From Prochlorococcus sp. AG-424-M03 (GTDB lineage Bacteria > Cyanobacteriota > Cyanobacteriia > PCC-6307 > Cyanobiaceae), in assembly GCA_003213275.1 (NCBI GenBank), contig QCNH01000006.1:1-36042 (forward strand): a DNA stretch of 36,042 nt, read 5' to 3'. Position 1 is the first letter of the stretch. Each line of letters starts with the position of its first letter. The notes beneath the pieces are model-generated. The model was not told where the DNA came from. It did not search any database and saw nothing but the letters and a program-made list of their open reading frames with translations. Made by a program: the position numbers and the translations under genes. This document shows positions 23,433 through 32,411 of the stretch, in pieces.

Positions 23433-23452
23433 AGTAGTAAGCGTTTTATTTA
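23433..23452 (-). repeat. 20-mer boundary repeat copy B (19/20)
   Basis: agtagtaagcgttttattta. Confidence 0.9.
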
Positions 23453-23935
23453 AAAATTACAACCATCTGCTATGGCTTTTGAAATATCTTCTTTTAATTC
23501 TTGAGAATTTAAATCAAACTTTGCCGCTTGAGTTGTACTGCTGTATGGACTCCACTGAACTGTTAAAAAACTTTTTTCTTTCAGTTTTTGAGCAAATTCT
23601 TTAGGTCTTGGATGAAAAAAAGCTTGGCTATCTGTTGACTTATTCCAAGAGTAGAAAGAAGCTTTATCTTTATCCCATCTAACACCAACTCTAGTATTGT
23701 CAGCGTTATACGTTGGAGTTGTAAAAAAGATTTGTGGATAACTATTGTTACATCTAACCCAAAGATTAATGGTATCTCTTCCTCCTATCGAGTCTTGGAC
23801 TTGGGTTTCACTCTCAATATAAAATCTTATTTTTGTTTCATCTGTCATCAAATCTGTATCTAATGTATAAAACTTTGATTCAACAGCAGTAGGTAAAGCG
23901 ATAGCAGCTAATAGTGGGAGTAGTAAGCGTTTCAT
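23450..23935 (-). CDS. Secreted protein with signal peptide; VasI-like (type VI secretion-associated family) resemblance, tentative
   Basis: MKRLLLPLLAAIALPTAVES signal peptide; INLWVRCNN...RVGVRWDKDKASFYSWNKSTDSQAFFHPRPKEFAQKLKEKSFLTVQWSPYSSTTQAAKFDLNSQEL resembles the VasI pattern (dependence on 'W..STD...F.P....F...L', 'PY......A.FDL'). Confidence 0.6.
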   Translation of the reverse strand: MKRLLLPLLAAIALPTAVESKFYTLDTDLMTDETKIRFYIESETQVQDSIGGRDTINLWVRCNNSYPQIFFTTPTYNADNTRVGVRWDKDKASFYSWNKSTDSQAFFHPRPKEFAQKLKEKSFLTVQWSPYSSTTQAAKFDLNSQELKEDISKAIADGCNF

Positions 23936-23938
23936 TTA
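23919..23938 (-). repeat. 20-mer boundary repeat copy C (start of the secreted-protein gene)
   Basis: agtagtaagcgtttcattta; minus strand encodes MKRLLL. Confidence 0.9.
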
Positions 23939-23966
23939 TATAGACTTGTAATCATGCATTAATACT

Positions 23967-24179
23967 TCATCCCATCCATTCTCTACCGGCATAAAAAAAT
24001 ATAAAGATTAGATATGGAATCCACAAAACAAATAAAACTGGGAGGATACATGAAACTATAAAACCTCCAAAAAGAATCCATAATAAGGTCGCTTTAGTAC
24101 TATTTCTTCGTTGTTTCTTTTCAGCTCCCTTTCCTGATTTTTCGTAACTTTTAAGGTAATTTTTAAAATCGTCCGTCAT
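23967..24179 (-). CDS. Small membrane protein, hypothetical
   Basis: 70 aa, hydrophobic C-terminal half; start overlaps the preceding stop by 4 bp. Confidence 0.6.
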   Translation of the reverse strand: MTDDFKNYLKSYEKSGKGAEKKQRRNSTKATLLWILFGGFIVSCILPVLFVLWIPYLIFIFFYAGREWMG

Positions 24180-24430
24180 GCTATTTCTCTTTTAAAGTTG
24201 TAGTAATGAAAAGTTACTCCATTTGCTTGATTATCTTGGTTTACTACATGGCTAACCATTTCCCATCCATCAGCACCAAGCTTTGAAAACATTTCAGGCA
24301 AAGTAGGAACTTCAGTATTATCACCCCACGCCCTAATTCTTTCACCATCAATATCTAGTATATTTATTTCTTGAGTAATACCTCTTCCTTTGTAATCTAA
24401 GCGAATATGTTTGTATTCAAAGCGTTTCAT
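24176..24430 (-). CDS. DUF4177-like small protein
   Basis: MKRFEYKHIRLD...FSKLGADGWEMVSHV...FHYYNFKREI matches the DUF4177-type pattern (W/FEYK...LG.xGWE.V...). Confidence 0.6.
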   Translation of the reverse strand: MKRFEYKHIRLDYKGRGITQEINILDIDGERIRAWGDNTEVPTLPEMFSKLGADGWEMVSHVVNQDNQANGVTFHYYNFKREIA

Positions 24431-24510
24431 CTCTAATTAATTTATTTTTCAAAATTATATACAGAAAATCTAATCGTGACATTCAAGAACAACAGGATGA
24501 TTATAAAAAT

Positions 24511-24546
24511 GAGCTAATTGCCCCTTTTTTTAGATTGACTGTCAAT
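24511..24546 (-). repeat. 36-bp repeat copy 2 (terminator-like, weakened)
   Basis: gagctaattgcccctttttttagattgactgtcaat vs 23376-23411. Confidence 0.85.
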
Positions 24547-24552
24547 ATTTAA

Positions 24553-24583
24553 CTTTGCAAAAGCCCCCTTCAAGGTTGCAAAG
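24553..24583. repeat. Perfect 8-bp inverted repeat with 15-nt spacer: CTTTGCAA-N15-TTGCAAAG
   Basis: Read directly from sequence. Confidence 0.95.
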
Positions 24584-24654
24584 AAAATGAAAGAAAGCAC
24601 ACCACCAAGAGAATGTGCCTACGGGAGAGTAATCGCCTCAAATGGAATGGAAAA

Positions 24655-24685
24655 CTCCACAAGTATTTATATAAGTTTTGTGGAG
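24655..24685. repeat. Perfect 8-bp inverted repeat with 15-nt spacer: CTCCACAA-N15-TTGTGGAG
   Basis: Read directly from sequence. Confidence 0.95.
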
Positions 24686-24759
24686 GTATTTTTCTCCGCC
24701 ACACCATTTTTCTCCAAGGTATTTGGTATCACTAACAAAACTTAAAGCTTCAGTATATT

Positions 24760-24783
24760 AATCGCCACACCTTTCGCCACACC
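24760..24783 (+). repeat. Tandem 12-mer (A/T)(A/T)TCGCCACACC x2 (additional CGCCACACC at 24697-24705)
   Basis: aatcgccacacctttcgccacacc. Confidence 0.95.
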
Positions 24784-24898
24784 TTATTTTTAATTTGAGT
24801 AATACTTAGTGAGAACCCCTGAACTCTAAGACACCCTATATCACTACATAATCCATTTTTTTTAAGTTTATATAAACCTTCTTGAAACCATAATATGG

Positions 24899-24987
24899 CG
24901 GAGAGGGAGGGATTCGAACCCTCGACAAAAGTTACCTCCTGTAACTCCTTAGCAGGGAGCCGCTTTCAACCACTCAGCCACCTCTCC
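24899..24987 (-). tRNA. tRNA-Ser(GCU), long variable arm; genomic CCA at 24896-24898
   Basis: Minus strand GGAGAGGTGGCTGAGTGGTTGAAAGCGGCTCCCTGCTAAGGAG...GAGGGTTCGAATCCCTCCCTCTCCG(CCA). Confidence 0.95.
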
Positions 24988-25048
24988 AGCTCTTATACAT
25001 TATCAATTTTTTTGCAAACATTCAAAATTTTTTATTTAATCGAAATGT

Positions 25049-26248
25049 CTAATCAACTTGAACTCTTGGTAATCTATTTTTAAAAGAACAAAGAATTTCC
25101 CAAGGAATAGTATTAGATCCTCTTGCCCAATCAAGAGGAGAAATTGTTTTGTCTCCATCCGATCCCAGTAATATCATCGTACTGCCAATTTTAATTTCAG
25201 TTGAACCTGTTATGTCAACCATCATTTGATCCATAGTTATAGATCCAACTTGGGGATAAAGTTTATCATTGTGAATAACTTGTATCTTTCCTGAAAGATT
25301 TCTTGGAACGCCATCTGCATAACCAATACTTAATACAGCTAACTTAGTTTTTCTACTACTTACAAAGTTTCCTCCGTAACTAACACTTACACCTTTATCA
25401 ATAATTCTTATAAAAGCTACTTTGACCTTCAAAAATAAAGCTGGTTTAAGAGATAAATTTTTATCAATTTTAGCTAAAGGACTATATCCATACATAGAAA
25501 GCCCAACACGTACCATATTAAAATGAAAATCTTTATTAAGCAGCATACCCGCAGAATTAGCTAAATGAATCTTGATATTGTCATTTCTATCAACTTGAAT
25601 TTGCTTTAATAATTTCTGAAACTTAAGTCTTTGTAATTGTGTACTACTTTTAGGATCTAATGAGTTATCTTCATCTGCAGATGATAAATGACTATATATT
25701 CCTTCTATAGAAATATTTTCAAAAGATTTTATTTTTTCAAATTGCTGCACAAATTTATTGCAATCAAAACCTAATCTTGACATTCCAGTATCAACTTTAA
25801 GATGTAAAGAAAATTTCACCCCAAAGTGCTTGCCAATATTATTGCAAATTAAACATTCTCTTATACTGCTGATAGTAGGCATCAAATCATTTCTGAAGGA
25901 TATTATTAAATCCCTTTTCGTATACAAATTTCCGAGGATAAGAATTGGTTTTTTAATTCCAGAAGAACGAAGCCTAATCCCTTCTTGTAAAGTGGCAACT
26001 CCTAATTGCGATGCTCCACCTTTGATAGCATAGTCAGATACTACTTTTGCATCATGTCCATATCCATCAGCTTTAACAACTGCCATTAATTGACAACTTT
26101 TTCTTAATTTTGATCTTAACTGCCTTACATTTATTTCTAATGCATTACCTCTAACTTCAATCCATGCTCTTTGTTTTGGATCTATATCTTTTTCAAAAGT
26201 TGGATATTTATCAAAATTAGATTCCTGATTTGTTTGCCGAATTTGCAT
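25049..26248 (-). CDS. alr: Alanine racemase
   Basis: RAWIEVRGNALEINVRQLRSKL...MAVVKADGYGHDA (PLP lysine motif); SIGYADGVPR. Confidence 0.95.
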   Translation of the reverse strand: MQIRQTNQESNFDKYPTFEKDIDPKQRAWIEVRGNALEINVRQLRSKLRKSCQLMAVVKADGYGHDAKVVSDYAIKGGASQLGVATLQEGIRLRSSGIKKPILILGNLYTKRDLIISFRNDLMPTISSIRECLICNNIGKHFGVKFSLHLKVDTGMSRLGFDCNKFVQQFEKIKSFENISIEGIYSHLSSADEDNSLDPKSSTQLQRLKFQKLLKQIQVDRNDNIKIHLANSAGMLLNKDFHFNMVRVGLSMYGYSPLAKIDKNLSLKPALFLKVKVAFIRIIDKGVSVSYGGNFVSSRKTKLAVLSIGYADGVPRNLSGKIQVIHNDKLYPQVGSITMDQMMVDITGSTEIKIGSTMILLGSDGDKTISPLDWARGSNTIPWEILCSFKNRLPRVQVD

Positions 26249-26316
26249 TAACTTTGCGCAATTATATGCGCTTATTGAAATATACAGTTAGCATGACATG
26301 TAAATTGTATTTTGGC

Positions 26317-26817
26317 ATGAGCCAGACTCTAGTTTTAAATGCATCTTATGAACCTTTAAACATCACTTCTTGGCGAAGAGCTGTTATTTTGATGATCAAA
26401 GGTAAAGCAGAAAGCTTAGAGGAAGATAAATCTTATGCAATACATTGCGGAAGAAAATTGCCTACAGTTATAAGACTTCGTTACTACGTCAAGGTGCCTT
26501 TTAGAGAAGTTTCTTTAACAAGAAAAAATATTCTTCTAAGAGATAATAATACCTGTCAATACTGTAACTATAGGGGTAGTGATTTATCAATAGATCATGT
26601 CTTACCAAGAAGCAGAGGTGGAACTGATAACTGGGAAAATGTTACTACAGCATGTCTAAGATGTAATGTACAAAAAGGGAACCGTACCCCAGCAGAGGCG
26701 AATATGCCTTTAAAACGAAAGCCCTATCGACCATTAAGTAATCTCAATTTTGAGGCTACAAGACAAATTGACTCTGGCAGACATAAAGAATGGAGCAAAT
26801 ATGTTATTGGGTTTTGA
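26317..26817 (+). CDS. HNH endonuclease family protein
   Basis: MSQTLVLNASYEPLNITSWRRAV...CQYCNYRGSDLSIDHVLPRSRGGTDNWENVTTACLRCN. Start moved to ATG 26317 because the 26230 start overlaps alr. Confidence 0.9.
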   Translation: MSQTLVLNASYEPLNITSWRRAVILMIKGKAESLEEDKSYAIHCGRKLPTVIRLRYYVKVPFREVSLTRKNILLRDNNTCQYCNYRGSDLSIDHVLPRSRGGTDNWENVTTACLRCNVQKGNRTPAEANMPLKRKPYRPLSNLNFEATRQIDSGRHKEWSKYVIGF

Positions 26818-26837
26818 AATCTAATAGAAAACTAATC

Positions 26838-27932
26838 TTAATTCAAATCGTTACTAAAATCTTCCATCATTCTTTTTTGTTCTTGCGCTATACATGCATT
26901 AATCACTTCATCCAATTGACCTGCGAGAATTGGTTCTAATGAAAAGTTGGAACCTAATCTATGATCCGTTGTCCTGTTATCTTTAAAATTATAAGTTCTA
27001 ATTTTCTCACTCCTATCACCTGTTCCAACCTGTGAAAGCCTTTGTGATCTCTCTTTTGCATTAGCTTCTTTTAATTGAATTTCATATAATTTAGCTCTTA
27101 GAATTTCCATTGCTCTTTCACGATTTTGCAATTGTGATCTCTCTTGAGTACAAAAAACTCGTATGCCTGTGGGTTTGTGGAGAAGATCAATAGCAGTCTC
27201 AACCTTATTAACATTTTGTCCACCTGCTCCTCCTGATCTAGCTGTACCAACCTCTAAATCGGTCGGATCAATCTTAACCTCAACTGGATCAGCCTCAGGC
27301 ATGACAGCAACTGTAGCTGTAGAGGTGTGAACTCTACCTTGAGATTCAGTAGCTGGAACTCTTTGGACTCTATGAACACCAGCCTCAAATTTTAGTTGAC
27401 TATATACAGAATCTCCCTTAACGGAGATAACCAACTCCTTAAATCCACCCATATCTGATTCAGAAGCACTGACAGGTTTTACAGACCATCCAATTTTTTG
27501 TCCATATCTTTCATACATTCTTGCTAAATCACCCGCCCATATACAAGCCTCGTTGCCTCCAGCACCGGCTCTGATTTCTAACATTACACTTCTTTCATCT
27601 CTTGGATCTTTAGGTAATAAGGCAATTGTAGTTTTTTGAATAAGTTCATTCTTACATTCCTCTAGATTAGTTAACTCCTCATTTATTAAAGATTCCATCT
27701 CTTTATCATTTCGATTCTCCCTAAGTAGGGTTTTTGAATCTTCAATTTCCTTATCAGTATCAAGCAACTTATTAAAATCAATTACCAAAGGTTCTAATTT
27801 TGACCTTTCTCTTGCTATTGATTCTAATTTTTTAGGATCATTAGCTATGTCAGGATCTGCAAGCTGCACTTCCAAATTTTCAAAACTTTCTGAAGCAGTC
27901 TTCAACCTTGCAATTAGTGTTGAGTATTCCAA
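26838..27932 (-). CDS. prfA: Peptide chain release factor 1
   Basis: [53 protein letters not shown] (GGQ). Confidence 0.97.
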   Translation of the reverse strand: MEYSTLIARLKTASESFENLEVQLADPDIANDPKKLESIARERSKLEPLVIDFNKLLDTDKEIEDSKTLLRENRNDKEMESLINEELTNLEECKNELIQKTTIALLPKDPRDERSVMLEIRAGAGGNEACIWAGDLARMYERYGQKIGWSVKPVSASESDMGGFKELVISVKGDSVYSQLKFEAGVHRVQRVPATESQGRVHTSTATVAVMPEADPVEVKIDPTDLEVGTARSGGAGGQNVNKVETAIDLLHKPTGIRVFCTQERSQLQNRERAMEILRAKLYEIQLKEANAKERSQRLSQVGTGDRSEKIRTYNFKDNRTTDHRLGSNFSLEPILAGQLDEVINACIAQEQKRMMEDFSNDLN

Positions 27933-27960
27933 TTGAAATTGTGCTTAATTTTTGAAAATT

Positions 27961-28221
27961 CTATTTATTAGAATCTTTTTCTTCTTTTTGCTCTTTTGAT
28001 GTAGCTGAATTAGCTGAACCCATTCCATATTTTTTCATAAACCTATCAACTCTTCCTTCTGTATCAAGAATTTTCTGAGTTCCAGTAAAGAAAGGATGAT
28101 TACCACTCCATACATCGACATGGAGTTCAGGCTGTGTTGATCCTGTTGTCATTACAACTTCTCCATTACAAATGACTTTTGCATCTGGATACCATTTTGG
28201 GTGAATTTCTGATTTGGGCAT
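27961..28221 (-). CDS. rpmE: 50S ribosomal protein L31
   Basis: MPKSEIHPKWYPDAKVICNGEVVMTTGSTQPELHVDVWSGNHPFFTG; internal ATG at 28221 preferred. Confidence 0.95.
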   Translation of the reverse strand: MPKSEIHPKWYPDAKVICNGEVVMTTGSTQPELHVDVWSGNHPFFTGTQKILDTEGRVDRFMKKYGMGSANSATSKEQKEEKDSNK

Positions 28222-28234
28222 AATTAAAATTCCT

Positions 28235-28645
28235 TTAACGTTTAGAAAATTGTGGAGCTTTTCTTGCTTTTTTAAGACCATATTTTCTTCTTTCCTTAGC
28301 TCTAGGATCTCTACTGAGATGACCTTCAGTTTTTAGTGGTTTCCTATTGTCAGGAGATAATTCGCAAAGTGCTCTTGCTGCTCCTTGCTTGATAGCATCT
28401 GCTTGACCTGTCAATCCACCACCAAAAACATTTACAAGAATATCATAAGAATTTTCAAGACCTAATGTTTGCAAAGGTGCTTTTATTGAATTTAAGTGCA
28501 GAGGGTTAAAGTTTAAGTAATCATCTCCAGAACGGCCATTAATTTTTATAAGTCCATTCCCTGGAATCAAGCGAACTCTAGCTACTGAAGTTTTTCTTCT
28601 TCCAGTTCCCCAATACACAGCTTTGTTTTTTATTTGACTATTCAT
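28235..28645 (-). CDS. rpsI: 30S ribosomal protein S9
   Basis: [19 protein letters not shown]...[18 protein letters not shown]. Confidence 0.97.
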   Translation of the reverse strand: MNSQIKNKAVYWGTGRRKTSVARVRLIPGNGLIKINGRSGDDYLNFNPLHLNSIKAPLQTLGLENSYDILVNVFGGGLTGQADAIKQGAARALCELSPDNRKPLKTEGHLSRDPRAKERRKYGLKKARKAPQFSKR

Positions 28646-28654
28646 TTTGATAAA

Positions 28655-29086
28655 TTAACTATTTAATAATACAGGATTCTGAGCAGCATGAGGATGATCA
28701 GCACCTTTATAAACTTTTAGTTTTTTAAATTGCTGTCTTCCTAAAGAGTTATGTGGCAGCATACCTTTAACAGCTTGTTCGATGATTCTTTCAGGAATTC
28801 TTTCTTGTAGAGACTCAAATTTTTCAATTTTCATTCCTCCTGGTCTTCCAGAGTGTCTTCTATACAACTTTTGTGAGGCTTTTTTACCTGTTACCTGAAC
28901 TTTTTCAGCATTTACAACAATGACAAAATCTCCAGTATCTAGATGAGGTGTAAATGTTGGTTTATTCTTACCTCTCAATACAGTTGAAATTTCTGTAGCA
29001 AGTCTCCCAAGTGTCTTATCTTTTGCGTCAACTAAAAACCAATTTCTTTCAATGGTTTCTAAAGATGGAGTAATTGTTTTATTCAT
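28655..29086 (-). CDS. rplM: 50S ribosomal protein L13
   Basis: [39 protein letters not shown]. Confidence 0.97.
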   Translation of the reverse strand: MNKTITPSLETIERNWFLVDAKDKTLGRLATEISTVLRGKNKPTFTPHLDTGDFVIVVNAEKVQVTGKKASQKLYRRHSGRPGGMKIEKFESLQERIPERIIEQAVKGMLPHNSLGRQQFKKLKVYKGADHPHAAQNPVLLNS

Positions 29087-29200
29087 TTACCAAATTTATG
29101 CAAATAAATTTAAATTAGTTTTAAATTCTACCTTATTGAAGGAATATTAAACAACAGTTTTGAATGATTTAAACAAAAAATTCGCTGAATTCAACTTTAC

Positions 29201-30007
29201 TTAGGAAAAACCCTTAATTAAAAATACAGGAAAAAAATCATTGTTATTAATCTTTTTAAAAACATTTTCTTCATAAACAGCATTGACAAAACATAACCCC
29301 TTAGCTGGAGCAGATTCTTTAACATCATTTTTCTTTTTGGTTACCCATCTATCTGTAAAAATTTCAGGCGATATTTTTTTTTCTCCAACTAAAACTAGTT
29401 GACCAATAATTAAACGGACCATACCATATAGAAAACCAGTAGCTTTAATATCAACTAAAATCAAATCTTCTACTCTCTTAATATCTATATTTTTTATTTT
29501 TGTAATAGAGTTTGTTCTGTTACTTCCACTTTTCTGAAAAGCAAAAAAATCATGTTCTCCTTCCATTGTCTTGGATGCATTTAACATTAAAACTTCATCT
29601 AATACTTTTTGATATCTATGCCATGACCAATTATTGATGAACAAGTTAGGGAATTTACTGTTATTAATGACATATCGATAATGTCTATACATTGCTGAAT
29701 AGCATGCATGCCAACTATCTTTAACCTCAACTGATTCCAAGATCCTAATTGTTGAGGGTAAAAGACTATTTAAGACATCAGAATAACTATTTCCTGGAAT
29801 AACACAATCAATATCAAAGTGTACTACTTGACCTGATGCATGAACCCCAGCATCAGTTCTACCTGCTGCAAAAGTCTTTACTGTATGATTTGTAATCTTT
29901 AAGAGAGCTCTGTCTAGAATTCCTTGTACTGTAGTTGCATTTTTTTGTTTTTGCCAACCAGAATAATGAGATCCATCATATTGGACTAGTAAAGCTACCC
30001 TTTTCAA
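29201..30007 (-). CDS. truA: tRNA pseudouridine synthase A
   Basis: VQYDGSHYSGWQKQ...AAGRTDAGVHASGQVVHFD. Confidence 0.95.
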   Translation of the reverse strand: MKRVALLVQYDGSHYSGWQKQKNATTVQGILDRALLKITNHTVKTFAAGRTDAGVHASGQVVHFDIDCVIPGNSYSDVLNSLLPSTIRILESVEVKDSWHACYSAMYRHYRYVINNSKFPNLFINNWSWHRYQKVLDEVLMLNASKTMEGEHDFFAFQKSGSNRTNSITKIKNIDIKRVEDLILVDIKATGFLYGMVRLIIGQLVLVGEKKISPEIFTDRWVTKKKNDVKESAPAKGLCFVNAVYEENVFKKINNNDFFPVFLIKGFS

Positions 30008-30044
30008 AAGTTATATTCTATTAAAAGCTCCTTTATTAACTAAT

Positions 30045-30395
30045 TTAAACAAGCTCGATTATGGCCATCTGAGCGTTATCACCTTTTCTAGATACAGTTC
30101 GGACTATGCGTGTATAACCACCTTTTCTGTCTCCATATCTTTCCTTTGCTTTTTCAAATAATGAATGAACTAATTTCTTATCATAAATATATCCAATAGC
30201 CCTTCTTCTAGAAGCCAAACTTCCCTCTTTGGCAAGTGAAATCATTCTTTCAGCTTCATTTCTTAAAGCTTTTGCCCTTGCTTTTGTTGTTGTTACTCTA
30301 CCTTCCCTAATTAATTGTGTAGTTAAGCCTCTTAGAAGTGCTTTCCTCTGGTCAGCAGGTTTACTTAATAATGGGATTCTAAGTTGGTGTCTCAT
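30045..30395 (-). CDS. rplQ: 50S ribosomal protein L17
   Basis: [52 protein letters not shown]. Confidence 0.97.
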   Translation of the reverse strand: MRHQLRIPLLSKPADQRKALLRGLTTQLIREGRVTTTKARAKALRNEAERMISLAKEGSLASRRRAIGYIYDKKLVHSLFEKAKERYGDRKGGYTRIVRTVSRKGDNAQMAIIELV

Positions 30396-30409
30396 AATCT
30401 TAAAAATTG

Positions 30410-31348
30410 TTAAACAGATGTTCTGCTTTGTGGAATAGAAATGCCGATGCGCTCAAGAGCCTCAATAACCTCATCTGCAGATTTAGAGCCAAAGTTCTTA
30501 ATTTCAAGAAGATCTTCATAGCTGAAGCCCATTAAATCTGAAACTGAGTTAACTTGAGCCCTTTTTAAACAATTATATGCTCTGACGGACAAGTTTAATT
30601 CCTCTAATGGAATTTGAGCTTCTGGAGATGGTTCAGGTTCTTCAGGAATTTCTTCTACCATTGTAACAGTAGCAAGGGGTTGGAACAGTTCTATTAACTG
30701 ATTTGCCGCTTCAGCAATAGCATCATCAGGACTTGTTGAACCATCTGTTACTACTTCCATTTTTAATCGTTCTCTACCTGTTCCACCCTCTGCTACAGCT
30801 GTTTCATCAATAGTAAAATTAACCCTCTTTACTGGCATAAAAACTGCATCTATTTGAAGTAAATCAATAGCAGTTGTCTCTTCATTCTTACGATCTACTG
30901 GTCTATATCCTACACCTCTTTCAACATGAATTTCTAACTCTAAGTTATGCCCCTCCTGAATAGTTGCAATTGGTTTTTCACCATCAACAATTTCAACTTG
31001 AGATGAGAATTGAATATCATTCGCCTTCACCTCCATTGGACCGCTCGCTACTAACCTGCCGATTTCTAGCTCTGGATTAGAACTATTAATTGATAGTTGC
31101 TTGCAATTAAGAAGAATATCTAAAACGTCTTCTCTAACACCCGGAATAGTTGCATATTCGTGGTTAATTCCTGCTATTCTGACTGCAGTCACAGCACTTC
31201 CTTCAAGTCCTCCCATAAGGACTCTCCTAAGCGAATTACCCAAAGTTGTAGCTTGTCCTCTTTCTAAAGGGCCAATTAAAAAAGTTCCTGTTTGGGAGCG
31301 ATCATCTGCTATTTGATGGTCGATTCTGTCAATCTGGTATTGCAACAC
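30410..31348 (-). CDS. rpoA: RNA polymerase alpha subunit (GTG start)
   Basis: [33 protein letters not shown]...[23 protein letters not shown]. Confidence 0.97.
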   Translation of the reverse strand: MLQYQIDRIDHQIADDRSQTGTFLIGPLERGQATTLGNSLRRVLMGGLEGSAVTAVRIAGINHEYATIPGVREDVLDILLNCKQLSINSSNPELEIGRLVASGPMEVKANDIQFSSQVEIVDGEKPIATIQEGHNLELEIHVERGVGYRPVDRKNEETTAIDLLQIDAVFMPVKRVNFTIDETAVAEGGTGRERLKMEVVTDGSTSPDDAIAEAANQLIELFQPLATVTMVEEIPEEPEPSPEAQIPLEELNLSVRAYNCLKRAQVNSVSDLMGFSYEDLLEIKNFGSKSADEVIEALERIGISIPQSRTSV

Positions 31349-31368
31349 GGAAAAAATTAGGTTAAAAG

Positions 31369-31389
31369 TTTTTTTTTTGGGGGGGGGGG
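31369..31389. repeat. T10-G11 homopolymer tract between rpsK and rpoA
   Basis: Read directly: tttttttttt ggggggggggg. Confidence 0.85.
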
Positions 31390-31406
31390 TGGAGAATAGT
31401 TAAGAC

Positions 31407-31799
31407 CTAAACGCGTCTCCTTTTAGGTCTTCTACATCCATTATGAGGTAATGGAGTTACATCTCTTATTAGAGTTATTTCTAAACCGGCCACTTGTAAA
31501 GCTCTTATGGCCGTTTCCCTACCTGAGCCTGGTCCTCTAACTAATACTTCTATTTGCCTCATACCTTGATCAAGTGCTCTCCTAGCTGCAGCTTCAGCTG
31601 CTGTCTGAGCAGCGAATGGGGTGCCTTTACGAGCGCCTTTAAATCCGCTGGCCCCTGCAGAAGACCAAGAAATTACATGGCCAGAAGTGTCAGTAATTGA
31701 AACAATAGTGTTATTAAATGTGCTTTGAATATGTACCACACCATTAGGTACATTACGTTTGGATTTCTTTGAACCTGTTTTTTTTACTGGAGCTGCCAT
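31407..31799 (-). CDS. rpsK: 30S ribosomal protein S11
   Basis: [46 protein letters not shown]. Confidence 0.97.
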   Translation of the reverse strand: MAAPVKKTGSKKSKRNVPNGVVHIQSTFNNTIVSITDTSGHVISWSSAGASGFKGARKGTPFAAQTAAEAAARRALDQGMRQIEVLVRGPGSGRETAIRALQVAGLEITLIRDVTPLPHNGCRRPKRRRV

Positions 31800-31843
31800 A
31801 ATGTTTTAATTAAATAATGGTATTTGTGAATAAATTTAGTTAA

Positions 31844-32209
31844 TTATTTCTTTCTTCCAGCAACTGTTTTTCTTGAACCGCGTCTTGTTCTTGCATTAGT
31901 TCTAGTTCTTTGTCCTCTCACTGGAAGACTCATTCTATGCCTTCTTCCTCTCACACAACCTATATCTTGCAAACGTTTTAGGGCCATTCCCTCTTTTCTT
32001 CTCAAATCTCCTTCTAAAGTAAATTCCTCTGTAGCAACTCTAAGCTTTTGTACATCAGAATCAGAGAGATCTTTGACTCTAATATCTGGATTTACACCCG
32101 TATTAGTGAGAATTAGCTTTGATCTTGTTAAACCAATTCCATAGACGTATGTAAGTGCAATTTCAACTCGCTTTTCGCGAGGTATGTCAATTCCTGCAAT
32201 CCTGGCCAC
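31844..32209 (-). CDS. rpsM: 30S ribosomal protein S13
   Basis: [26 protein letters not shown]...[24 protein letters not shown]. Confidence 0.97.
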   Translation of the reverse strand: MARIAGIDIPREKRVEIALTYVYGIGLTRSKLILTNTGVNPDIRVKDLSDSDVQKLRVATEEFTLEGDLRRKEGMALKRLQDIGCVRGRRHRMSLPVRGQRTRTNARTRRGSRKTVAGRKK

Positions 32210-32250
32210 GTGTTTTTGAGTAAGTAAAAGTTGAATTTAAGGGTTGAGAT

Positions 32251-32367
32251 TTAACCCTGACGCTGTTTATTGCGAGGTCTTTTCTTGTTGATAACATAGA
32301 TTTTACCTCTTCTCCTCACGATCTGATCGTCAGGACTAATTTTTTTGACTGATGATCTGACCTTCAT
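32251..32367 (-). CDS. rpmJ: 50S ribosomal protein L36 (not in ORF track)
   Basis: Minus-strand translation [38 protein letters not shown]. Confidence 0.95.
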   Translation of the reverse strand: MKVRSSVKKISPDDQIVRRRGKIYVINKKRPRNKQRQG

Positions 32368-32411
32368 AGGGTTTCACTAACAAAACGTTAATACTATATT
32401 CTACATCATCA

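Larger units (their letters stand above)
22792..24909. mobile_element. Putative decayed or non-autonomous integrative element (mini-island) at tRNA-Ser 3' end; no integrase present
   Basis: TGACGGAGAGGGAG (22792-22805) vs TGGCGGAGAGGGAG (24896-24909, the tRNA 3' end including CCA), 13/14 identity. Interval holds small accessory-looking ORFs and clustered short repeats. Confidence 0.5.

Noticed and set aside
24587-24745. Short plus-strand ORF MKESTPPRECAYGRVIASNGMENSTSIYISFVEVFFSATPFFSKVFGITNKT
   Set aside because: Only 52 codons and overlaps the dyad and CGCCACACC repeats; no family resemblance, more likely non-coding or a gene relic.
22860-24790. CGCCACACC repeats considered as a CRISPR array
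   Set aside because: Units are 9-12 bp, tandem without spacers and no cas genes are present.
24895-25083. ORF MAEREGFEPSTKVTSCNSLAGSRFQPLSHLSS...
   Set aside because: Spurious translation antisense to tRNA-Ser(GCU).
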